Under the pieces are notes generated by a model. The model saw nothing but the letters and a program-made list of their open reading frames with translations. It was not told the DNA's origin and did not search any database. This document shows positions 1 through 6,557 of a stretch of 10,854 bases of DNA, one piece after another (positions within the stretch are counted from its first letter, which is position 1; each line of letters opens with the position of its first letter). This DNA comes from UBA57 sp963577725 (GTDB lineage: Archaea > Thermoproteota > Nitrososphaeria > Nitrososphaerales > UBA57), in the NCBI GenBank assembly GCA_047517285.1, contig JAKZTE010000019.1, positions 1 to 10,854 on the forward strand, in the 5' to 3' direction. The translations under genes were made by a program, and so were the position numbers.

Positions 1-442
1 CCGTTAAATCCTGAACATGTAATTCGCCTCCTGTTGCAATGATTACTGTTCTCTGAAAACCCGTAGTGTTTGAACCATCTATGACTAATTTTCTCATAAC
101 ATGTATCTCATCTACAGGCTCTGATCCTAATAGATACGATATAGTTAGTGCGATGTCTAGCGCTTCCTGACTTATTTCGTGCGGAGGTTCTTCATCTGCT
201 TCAACCAGACAACTAGTATTTGTGTCCGCTATATAGTTCATTTGTTTTGATTTTTTTGACTCAAATAATGCAGCAGGATCGGTTTTTCCTAGTTCGCTCT
301 GCGTTGGCCGTAAAATTCTCTTAAAATATACTTCATTCCCATTAACATTGAATCCATTACAATTACAAAATAATTTAGTTGAACTAGCAAGTTGTTGATG
401 TATTTCTAATCCTACCTTTAATTCATAATTCTTCTTATCCAC
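1..442 (-). CDS. gatE: Glu-tRNA(Gln) amidotransferase subunit E, N-terminal part (cut by window edge)
   Basis: Translating the minus strand from a GTG at 442 gives 147 open codons running off the left edge. The product opens MDKKNYELKVGLEIHQQL, the N-terminal signature of the GatB/GatE family, followed by a CNCNG stretch (about residues 26-30) and ATGGELHVQDLTG near the edge. GatE binds Glu-tRNA(Gln) and phosphorylates the glutamate; GatD supplies ammonia, giving Gln-tRNA(Gln) in the archaeal cytoplasm. The gene lies only 5 bases after the gatD stop in the same direction, so the two are almost surely one transcript. A GGGAGA element about 6 bases before the GTG, inside the last codons of gatD, is a credible ribosome binding site and supports this start. 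The C-terminal two thirds or more is outside the window. Confidence 0.95.
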   Translation of the reverse strand, partial: MDKKNYELKVGLEIHQQLASSTKLFCNCNGFNVNGNEVYFKRILRPTQSELGKTDPAALFESKKSKQMNYIADTNTSCLVEADEEPPHEISQEALDIALTISYLLGSEPVDEIHVMRKLVIDGSNTTGFQRTVIIATGGELHVQDLT

Positions 443-447
443 ACTAT

Positions 448-1755
448 TTATCTCCCTAATATCGATCTCTCTGTATATTCTCTTGCAATATTCTTTATCA
501 TGATATCTTTGATTTCTTTATTCTCATAATTCCCATAAGCCCACATTAATTTTACTAGTGCTGTTTCTGGAAGCATGTCTTCTAGTGGTATTACTCCGAT
601 ACTGAGTAGGTCTCTACCTGCAGAATAAACTGTCATCTTTATTCTTCCATGCAAACATTGAGATGTCATACCTACAAACATTCCGTTGTCTATGGCCTTT
701 TTGATTGATTTATTACAACGAGAATTAACATGACCTAAACCTGTTCCTTCTAGTATTATTCCTTTTACATCTAATTCAATTAGCTTGTCTATCATCTCTG
801 TATTGAACCCTGGATGAAATTTTAGAAGAGAAACATTTTCTTCAAACTTGATTTTTGGATCAAATTTACTATTATTCTCAATTGATTCTTCTCCAACTGT
901 AACCTTACCATGGTCTACAATGGCAATTGGATCTATCCCGATTGATTGAAATGCATCACGTCTTGAAGTGTGGTTCTTTCTTACTCTTGTTCCAGAATGA
1001 ATTGAAACTTCGTTATCTTCAATACTTGTATGCATTGCTAGATATACTCCATTGAGAACTTTTTTAGACGCCATAATCACTGATGAAATCATATTCAACG
1101 AAGCATCAGAAGACGGCCTGTCTGTCGATCGCTGAGCCCCGGTTATTATTACTGGTATTGGACAATTCTTTAGTGCAAAGCTCAATGCCGCAGATGTATA
1201 TGCCATAGTATCAGTCCCATGCCCAATTATTATTCCTTGATTACCTTCATTGATTTTTTCTATTACTTTTTCTGCAATATTTGTCCAGTCTTCTGGATTC
1301 ATTTGTTCACTTGCAATATTAGAAATTAATTCTGTGTTTATGTTTGCATATGTTGATAATTCTGGTATTATTGAATATAGTTCTTCAGCCGAAAATGCAG
1401 GATTTACTGCTCCTGTTTTGTAATCAATTCTTGATGCGATTGTTCCTCCAGTTCCTAATATTGCTATCTTTGGCAGTGATTCTTTCACGTTTGGTTTTTC
1501 AGGAGGACTGAATTTTGGTTTTTCTCCACTCATTATTTTCTGTATATTTGTGATATTTCTTGCATCTATTCCTATGTTATACCCATTTGATAATTTAATT
1601 ACAATATAATTTTCTTCAGAATATTCATACCTTGGCAGAAGATTCCCTGAATATTCAGTTGTTTTTGTTATAATTTTGATTAAATCTCCTATACTGACTC
1701 CTGCATTGTTCAATATCTTTAATGATTCATTTTTATATCCACTTAATTCGGACAA
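448..1755 (-). CDS. gatD: Glu-tRNA(Gln) amidotransferase subunit D (asparaginase-like)
   Basis: This 435-residue protein is the length expected for archaeal GatD. Residues 1-80 form the GatD-specific N-terminal domain and about 95-430 an L-asparaginase-type glutaminase fold. The catalytic pieces are visible: GTGGTIAS at 101-108 (nucleophile candidate Thr105), HGTDT at 179-183 (Thr181, Asp182) and Lys260 in GTRVRKNHTS. GatD hydrolyses glutamine and channels ammonia to GatE for transamidation of Glu-tRNA(Gln). The GatD N-terminal domain and the adjacent gatE rule out a free asparaginase. The start is a TTG at 1755-1753; no in-frame ATG or GTG start lies near it that would keep the domain intact. 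It sits 41 bases after htrA, so it may be read from the htrA promoter or from a weak AT-rich element around 1779-1792. Confidence 0.96.
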   Translation of the reverse strand: MSELSGYKNESLKILNNAGVSIGDLIKIITKTTEYSGNLLPRYEYSEENYIVIKLSNGYNIGIDARNITNIQKIMSGEKPKFSPPEKPNVKESLPKIAILGTGGTIASRIDYKTGAVNPAFSAEELYSIIPELSTYANINTELISNIASEQMNPEDWTNIAEKVIEKINEGNQGIIIGHGTDTMAYTSAALSFALKNCPIPVIITGAQRSTDRPSSDASLNMISSVIMASKKVLNGVYLAMHTSIEDNEVSIHSGTRVRKNHTSRRDAFQSIGIDPIAIVDHGKVTVGEESIENNSKFDPKIKFEENVSLLKFHPGFNTEMIDKLIELDVKGIILEGTGLGHVNSRCNKSIKKAIDNGMFVGMTSQCLHGRIKMTVYSAGRDLLSIGVIPLEDMLPETALVKLMWAYGNYENKEIKDIMIKNIAREYTERSILGR

Positions 1756-1796
1756 TTATTATCACTAAACTTAGTATGTGGTTTGAAATAACTATT

Positions 1797-2915
1797 TTAT
1801 TGCTGATTTAATGGTCTTACACCTAGTGTTAATTCCATATTTATTACCTCGCCATTACGAAATACCTCTAATTTGATTATATCATTTGGCGCAAAGAAAT
1901 GATGTAAAATATACGGTATATCGTGTTGGGCTCTTAATGAATATCCTCCCATTGAAATTATTATATCTCCTTTTATCAATCCATGTTCTTCTGCCGCAGT
2001 ATTCGGCCTCACAGTTTGAATAATTACTCCTGAAGTTATGTTTTCAGGCAATCCTCTGCCTCTGATTTCTATTGGATCTAAAAATGATGCGCTTATTCCG
2101 ATAAATGGATGTTCATGGAACCCATTTTCAATTAAATTTGGAATAATTATCTTTGCTATGCTTGAAGGTATTGCAAATCCTAAAGCCTCAAAATCACCCC
2201 CTCTATACCCCATTGAATTAATTCCTACTACCTTTCCATGGGCATTTATTAATGGACCTCCTGAATTTCCTGGATTTATTGGCGCATCCGTTTGTATCAT
2301 TGGTAATATTAATAGACCGGTCCTATTTGCTTGGCTTATCACTCCTGCAGTAATTGATCCTACTAGTCCTGCAGGACTGCCTATTGGAAATACCTGTTCT
2401 CCTATAGTTATATCGCTCTCAAGCTCTAGTTTTTTTACAGAAGTCGGTAATTGTGTTTTAATAACTGCTAGATCTCCCTGGCTATCCTTTCCAATTACTT
2501 CTCCTTCACTCATTGTTCCGTCAAAGTATACAATCACAAAGTCGCTACCTCCTTCAATAACATGATTATTTGTTACAATATGACCCCTTTCATCATAAAT
2601 GAATCCTGAACCTACTGCAATCTGTTGCCCTGATTGATATACTTTAATGAACACTACCCCTGATTTACTTTCTTCATAAACTCTCTGAGCGTAATAGCTC
2701 GGCGGCATTCCTTCTTGACCTTGCCTACCTTCCTCTCCTTGTATTCCTTTAGGTCCTATTTCTCCTTCTGGCCCCTGCATTCCTTGTGGTCCTTCAAGAC
2801 CTTGAAAAACAGATGGATTAATTATTATTATATATAATAATAAAATTAATGTAATGCTGCTTACTACCAATGAAGAATATGAAATTAATCTGAGATTGTT
2901 AATCAAAATATTCAC
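1797..2915 (-). CDS. Membrane-anchored HtrA/Deg serine protease with collagen-like stalk and PDZ domain
   Basis: The order of parts is clear in the 372 residues. A transmembrane helix at about 9-33 is followed by eleven consecutive Gly-X-Y triplets (Gly39 to Gly69), a trypsin-like protease domain (about 75-260) and a PDZ domain (about 270-365). The catalytic triad is intact: His118 (VTNNHV), Asp148 (GDLAV) and Ser218 (NPGNSGGPL). HtrA proteases degrade or chaperone misfolded envelope proteins; here the catalytic part would sit outside the membrane. The Gly-X-Y run is unusual between anchor and protease and could form a short trimeric collagen-like stalk, which would fit the trimeric HtrA core (inference). 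The start is a GTG at 2915, 22 bases from the centre of a TATA box at 2934-2941; an in-frame TTG at 2906 is a possible leaderless alternative. It diverges from the cupin gene and lies upstream of gatD. Confidence 0.93.
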   Translation of the reverse strand: MNILINNLRLISYSSLVVSSITLILLLYIIIINPSVFQGLEGPQGMQGPEGEIGPKGIQGEEGRQGQEGMPPSYYAQRVYEESKSGVVFIKVYQSGQQIAVGSGFIYDERGHIVTNNHVIEGGSDFVIVYFDGTMSEGEVIGKDSQGDLAVIKTQLPTSVKKLELESDITIGEQVFPIGSPAGLVGSITAGVISQANRTGLLILPMIQTDAPINPGNSGGPLINAHGKVVGINSMGYRGGDFEALGFAIPSSIAKIIIPNLIENGFHEHPFIGISASFLDPIEIRGRGLPENITSGVIIQTVRPNTAAEEHGLIKGDIIISMGGYSLRAQHDIPYILHHFFAPNDIIKLEVFRNGEVINMELTLGVRPLNQQ

Positions 2916-2933
2916 TATGTATATGCCGAAATC

Positions 2934-2941
2934 TTATATAA
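2934..2941. promoter_or_regulatory. Palindromic TATA box between htrA and the cupin gene
   Basis: TTATATAA is its own reverse complement and is the only good TATA element in the 48 bases between the two starts. Its centre is 26 bases before the TTG at 2964 (plus) and 22 bases before the GTG at 2915 (minus), close to the usual archaeal distance of about 27 to the transcription start. On the plus side it is preceded by the purine-rich CGAAATC, a plausible BRE; the minus side offers TTTGAAT. Both genes may therefore depend on a single TBP site, giving leaderless or nearly leaderless mRNAs. Confidence 0.6.
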
Positions 2942-2963
2942 ATTCAAATTTAAAATTTCCTAG

Positions 2964-3284
2964 TTGGCATCAGTGGAAATAATTAATTACAAGAACATGC
3001 ATTATTCTGATATGGAAATATCAATTGAAAATTCTCCTGATGAATCTAAACTTCAATCGTTAAATGTGTATGACTGGCCTATCTGGACAAAAGAAATCTC
3101 TGAATTTTCTTGGGAATACGATCTTCAGGAAATGTGTTATTTTCTCAACGGGGAAGTAATTATAACTCCTGAAAATCAGCCATCTGTTAAATTGACTAAA
3201 AATGATTTTGTTATATTTCCAAAAGGTATGAAATGTACATGGAAAATTATAAAAGATGTTAAAAAACACTATAAATTTGGATGA
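2964..3284 (+). CDS. Small cupin-domain protein (cupin_3 / ureidoglycine aminohydrolase-like family)
   Basis: The protein has 106 residues and is a single cupin beta-barrel. The family pattern is visible: Trp41, FSWEYD at 48-53, EMCYFLNGEVIITP at 56-69, LTKNDFVIFPKGMKCTW at 77-93, and the typical end KHYKFG. This subfamily (DUF861) usually keeps few or none of the metal-binding histidines, and only Glu56 and Cys58 stand out here, so a catalytic role cannot be claimed. The ORF opens at a TTG (2964), 26 bases after the TATA centre and so possibly leaderless. A GTG at 2973 is an equally reasonable start, giving a protein 3 residues shorter. The stop is 9 bases before the esterase start, so the two are probably co-transcribed. 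Substrate unknown. Confidence 0.85.
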   Translation: MASVEIINYKNMHYSDMEISIENSPDESKLQSLNVYDWPIWTKEISEFSWEYDLQEMCYFLNGEVIITPENQPSVKLTKNDFVIFPKGMKCTWKIIKDVKKHYKFG

Positions 3285-3293
3285 TTATTTATT

Positions 3294-4280
3294 TTGAAAA
3301 AAAGAAACCCAATATTGTTAATCATATTATTTTTATTGATATTTTATAGTACGTCATATTATCTTGATGCTCGTAATTCTTCCTATCTTTATTTTGGACC
3401 ATCTTATGATCAAGTATTAGAACCTGGTCGAAATAGTATCGTTATTGAACATGATGGAATCAATCGAACATTTTGGGTCGAAACCCCGCTGTCATATTCT
3501 CCTAATCATAAATATCCTATAGTCGTTTATTTTCATTATTTCGGAGGAAGTGGAACTGGCACATCTATGGAAGATATGGTCAATGCCGAAAATTTTATTG
3601 GTGTTTATCCAAATGGCATTCATAATACTTGGAATTCTGGTGTAATTTCTGACGATGAAGCTTATGTCAAAACAGATGATTATGGATTTACAATAAAAAT
3701 GATTGATTGGATGAGGTCAAATACTCGTATTGACGAGAATAGAATTTTTGCATTTGGTCAATCTGCAGGCGCCATGTTTCTTTATGAACAAGTTGTTTCT
3801 CGACAACATGACTTTGCGGCTATTGGTCTTGTAATGGGCAATTATTATGATTGCGAAAAATCTTCTGTAGTAATTGAACGATGTGTGGAAGGACGACCGT
3901 TAAATCATCCTGATCAACCTGTATCCATTTTACATCTTCATGGACAAATGGATAATTCAGTTCCTTTTAATGGCGGCCCTATTGCTCAATCCGATGATTT
4001 GTATGTAAATTCAGTTTATGATACAGTTACTACAATAAGTCAAAATATTATGTGTAACTCTGAACCAAGAGAAAATAATTTTCCTAATGGTGTTTCTCGC
4101 TACAAATATTATAATTGCAATGATTATCGTGAAATAATTGTTTATGCAGTTTATTCAGCAGGACATGGTAATTTTGAAGAATACCTTCCCCCTGGAATTA
4201 TTAGTAATGGAATTATTACTATGATGTGGGATTTCTTTGAAAATAATCCAAAAAATAAATTCTTCGATCTTAATTTATAG
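3294..4280 (+). CDS. Secreted or membrane-anchored alpha/beta-hydrolase, PHB-depolymerase-like esterase
   Basis: The 328-residue product begins with Lys-Lys-Arg and a hydrophobic helix at about 6-23, a signal peptide or anchor. The rest matches the polyhydroxybutyrate depolymerase / LpqC branch of alpha/beta-hydrolases: YPIVVYFHYFGGSG at 74-87 (oxyanion region), GQSAG at 155-159 (nucleophile Ser157), HGQMDNSVPF at 216-225 (acid Asp220) and SAGHGNF at 288-294 (His291). Cys187/Cys197 and Cys254/Cys275 could form two disulfides, consistent with an extracellular location. Relatives include feruloyl and acetylxylan esterases as well as PHB depolymerases, so the substrate is open. The start is a TTG at 3294, 9 bases after the cupin stop; it is the only codon that keeps the Lys-rich leader with the hydrophobic segment. 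The stop at 4278-4280 abuts the stop of the next, oppositely oriented gene with no bases between them. Confidence 0.88.
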   Translation: MKKRNPILLIILFLLIFYSTSYYLDARNSSYLYFGPSYDQVLEPGRNSIVIEHDGINRTFWVETPLSYSPNHKYPIVVYFHYFGGSGTGTSMEDMVNAENFIGVYPNGIHNTWNSGVISDDEAYVKTDDYGFTIKMIDWMRSNTRIDENRIFAFGQSAGAMFLYEQVVSRQHDFAAIGLVMGNYYDCEKSSVVIERCVEGRPLNHPDQPVSILHLHGQMDNSVPFNGGPIAQSDDLYVNSVYDTVTTISQNIMCNSEPRENNFPNGVSRYKYYNCNDYREIIVYAVYSAGHGNFEEYLPPGIISNGIITMMWDFFENNPKNKFFDLNL

Positions 4281-4697
4281 TTATATCGAGATTAATGAAA
4301 TTCCTAACGCTGAGAGTGTAATAACAATTCCAATTATTAGAAATATATTTGCAGGTCTTGAATAATTCTCTTTAATCTCATTGCATTCATTTCTGTATCT
4401 GTATATTGAATGAAAATTCGTTATTGTACCTGCAATAACAAACATATATGAAAGTGCTGGACTGGTATTCGTTTCAATTTTCACAGGTGGCGGCCTATCT
4501 TCTCCTCCTGCCGGTCGAGGTTGTCGTATCTCTACATCTCCCAATTCTGCTCTATAGGTCTCTAATGGGATTGCTAAAAGTATTAGAACTATTCCAAAAA
4601 ATAGCTGTATGAAATACTTCTTTTCCATTTCACTATGCTGATTTGAAGGCCCTCTATATTTTTCCATCAATTTATTATGATTATTGTAATCGCCCAT
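4281..4697 (-). CDS. Hypothetical membrane protein, three transmembrane helices, Pro-rich loop
   Basis: I do not recognise this 138-residue protein. Three hydrophobic helices are visible at about 29-46, 81-96 and 115-138. Between the first two lies a Pro/Arg-rich loop (about 56-72, EIRQPRPAGGEDRPPP), and between the last two a charged YRYRNECNEIKENY segment. With the basic, polar N-terminus inside, the Pro-rich loop would be outside and the C-terminus outside or buried in the membrane. It is convergent with the esterase (stops adjacent) and divergent from thiL (41 bases between starts), so neither neighbour reveals its role. The ATG at 4697 is the longest start. An internal ATG at 4667 (Met11) is also possible and would drop a polar leader; the sequence does not decide between them. 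The codon use and hydrophobic pattern look like a real gene. Confidence 0.7.
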   Translation of the reverse strand: MGDYNNHNKLMEKYRGPSNQHSEMEKKYFIQLFFGIVLILLAIPLETYRAELGDVEIRQPRPAGGEDRPPPVKIETNTSPALSYMFVIAGTITNFHSIYRYRNECNEIKENYSRPANIFLIIGIVITLSALGISLISI

Positions 4698-4707
4698 AAA
4701 AATTTAT

Positions 4708-4718
4708 TGTATTTAATG
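4708..4718 (+). promoter_or_regulatory. Probable TATA box of the thiL-methyltransferase operon
   Basis: TGTATTTAATG is centred about 26 bases before the thiL ATG at 4739, the expected distance for a leaderless archaeal transcript. The match is only fair. The opposite gene (start 4697) may use an AT-rich stretch nearer 4730-4736. Confidence 0.4.
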
Positions 4719-4738
4719 TAACAGAATACCTGTTTAAG

Positions 4739-5698
4739 ATGACAAATTCACTCTCTGAAGATAAAATTATCAAATTATTTAATCGCATAATGCCTAAAAA
4801 TAGGCTTCTATCCGACGATGATGTATCTGGTATTGAATTTAATAATTCTAAAATTTTTATCAGTTCTGACATGCTTGTTGAATCTACTGATATTCCCCCT
4901 TCTATGAATCTAGTTCAAGCCTCTAGAAAATCAATTATTATGTCTGTTAGTGATTTTGCATCAAAAGGTATAATTCCCAAATATTGTATTCTATCAGTTG
5001 GTATACCTAAGTCCTATTCTGAAAAAGATATAAAAAATTTGGTAAAAGGCGTTGCTAAAGGCCTTAAAGAATATAATATCCAACTTATTGGAGGGGATAC
5101 AAACTCTAGTTCTGAACTAATTATTGATTGCACTATTATTGGATTCTCAGATGTTCGTATACCTAAACGAAAATCAGCTCGAAATAATGACGTTGTTTAT
5201 TGTTTGGGTACTTTTGGTTTAACTGGCTCTGGTTTGTTTCTTCTAATTAATAAAATCAAACCTTCAAATAGTTTTGAAAAAAAAGCAATCCAATCAGTTC
5301 TTAATCCTAACGTTGATTTAGATATATTTGTAAAATTAGTTAATCGTCAACTAATTAATTCTAGTATTGATTCTAGCGATGGTCTTTGTTTGTCATTGTA
5401 TAAACTTGCAGAGAGTTCTTCTGTTTCTATATGCATCGATAAACTTCCATTCTGTGACGGTCTTAAAAAATTCGCTTCAAAATACGATAAATGTATCAAT
5501 GATTTACTTTTGTATTCTGGTGAAGAATATAATATTGTGTTTACCGTCAAGCCCTCTAATGTAGATGAATTAGAGCAAATTCTCAATAAATATAATATTG
5601 ATTTTAATAAGTTTGGAACAGTTCAAAAAGGCAGTGTATCTGTTTATTATAAAGATAAATTACTCAAAAAACGTGGCTGGGATAGTTTCATTCAATGA
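4739..5698 (+). CDS. thiL: Thiamine-monophosphate kinase
   Basis: This 319-residue protein has the length and motif order of ThiL, which phosphorylates thiamine monophosphate with ATP to give thiamine diphosphate, the last step of TPP synthesis. Visible motifs are the N-terminal acidic SDDDVSG at 25-31, SSDMLVESTD at 42-51 (Asp44), the helix entry KSIIMSVSDFASKG at 64-77 (Asp72), GGDTN at 118-122, the Mg-ATP site IDSSDG at 210-215, SGEEY at 260-264 and the C-terminal RGWDSF near 312-317. All Asp residues expected for metal and nucleotide binding are present, so the enzyme should be active. The ATG at 4739 places the DDD motif at the usual distance from the N-terminus. Its last four bases (ATGA) also form the start of the methyltransferase gene, so the two are translationally coupled. 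Confidence 0.95.
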   Translation: MTNSLSEDKIIKLFNRIMPKNRLLSDDDVSGIEFNNSKIFISSDMLVESTDIPPSMNLVQASRKSIIMSVSDFASKGIIPKYCILSVGIPKSYSEKDIKNLVKGVAKGLKEYNIQLIGGDTNSSSELIIDCTIIGFSDVRIPKRKSARNNDVVYCLGTFGLTGSGLFLLINKIKPSNSFEKKAIQSVLNPNVDLDIFVKLVNRQLINSSIDSSDGLCLSLYKLAESSSVSICIDKLPFCDGLKKFASKYDKCINDLLLYSGEEYNIVFTVKPSNVDELEQILNKYNIDFNKFGTVQKGSVSVYYKDKLLKKRGWDSFIQ

Positions 5699-6516
5699 CT
5701 AAAAAAATAAATAATTATAGACCTACATACGATTGGTCTAAAAAGAAGGCGTCTAGTTTATACGAAAATTCGCATTTTTCTTTTCCTTCTAATACTATCC
5801 ATTATCTTGATTTTATAAAATCTTCTAATCTTGTACCTGATAAATCAGTTAATTGTATAATTGCGGATCCGCCATTTGGAATTTCTTTCACAGGAAAAGA
5901 GTCCCTATATAACCGCAAATCATCTAATGTACAATCTGGTTATGTCGAAGTCGACAAATATTATGACGAATTTTGTAAATTATGGATTAGTAAACTTTCT
6001 AGAATGTTAAATGATAAGGGTTCTGTTTGGATATTCAGCGGATGGTCTAATTTATCGTCTATTCTAAACGCTATCTCTTACACTAATCTTAATTTAATCA
6101 ACCATGTAATCTGGAAATATCAATTTGGCGTGTATACTAAACGAAAATTTGTCAGTAGTCATTATCATTTATTATTCCTTACAAAATCAAAAGACTATTT
6201 TTTTAACAAAATCGATAATTATCCACTTGACGTTTGGGAAATTAATAGAACATATTCTCCAAACGAGTTAAAAAATGGCACTAAACTTCCTCATTCTCTT
6301 GTAATGAAATGTATTGATTACTCATCTAAACCTGGAGATTTGATTCTTGATCCATTCATGGGTAACGGAACCACTGCGGTAGCTTCTAAATCATCATATA
6401 GACATTATTTGGGATTTGAGATTAACAAATCAATGGATAAAATTATTGATAATAATCTTAATCAAGTCGACGTTGGTTCTTCATACTCTCCTTATTATTC
6501 AAGAATTCATCATTGA
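5695..6516 (+). CDS. Orphan site-specific DNA methyltransferase (amino-methylating, beta-type motif order)
   Basis: The 273-residue protein carries catalytic motif IV as DPPF (58-61) and, much later, the AdoMet-binding motif I as DPFMGNGTT (219-227). The catalytic-before-cofactor order is that of beta-class N6-adenine or N4-cytosine DNA methyltransferases. KLPHSLVMKCI at 197-207 is the conserved helix just before motif I. Residues 62-95 are a variable part that may contribute to target recognition. DPPF is commoner in adenine enzymes, but this does not settle the base. No restriction endonuclease, specificity subunit or Vsr-like gene is nearby, so it looks like a solitary methyltransferase with a regulatory or replication-related role (inference). 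It starts inside the last codons of thiL (ATGA overlap), an odd partnership for a vitamin gene. The next gene has its own TATA box. Confidence 0.9.
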   Translation: MTKKINNYRPTYDWSKKKASSLYENSHFSFPSNTIHYLDFIKSSNLVPDKSVNCIIADPPFGISFTGKESLYNRKSSNVQSGYVEVDKYYDEFCKLWISKLSRMLNDKGSVWIFSGWSNLSSILNAISYTNLNLINHVIWKYQFGVYTKRKFVSSHYHLLFLTKSKDYFFNKIDNYPLDVWEINRTYSPNELKNGTKLPHSLVMKCIDYSSKPGDLILDPFMGNGTTAVASKSSYRHYLGFEINKSMDKIIDNNLNQVDVGSSYSPYYSRIHH

Positions 6517-6537
6517 TGTTTTTACCACTATTGTTTC

Positions 6538-6548
6538 CTTTTTAAATA
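6538..6548 (+). promoter_or_regulatory. Probable TATA box of the blue-copper gene
   Basis: TTTTTAAATAA is centred near 6543. A start of transcription 27 bases later would fall at about 6570, downstream of the ATG at 6558 but before the in-frame ATG at 6582. If the element is real, translation begins at 6582. Confidence 0.45.
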
Positions 6549-6557
6549 AATATTAAT

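Noticed and set aside
448..1755. Free L-asparaginase instead of GatD
   Set aside because: The extra N-terminal domain of about 90 residues and the gatE gene 5 bases downstream fit GatD.
2038..2565. Long plus-strand open frame opposite htrA
   Set aside because: It is antisense to the protease domain, rich in Pro/Ile/Ser as expected from the reverse of the real frame, with no family match; the htrA triad and PDZ show the minus strand is coding.
5695..6516. A restriction-modification system around the methyltransferase
   Set aside because: Neighbours on both sides are thiL and a copper protein; no endonuclease or specificity gene is present in the window.
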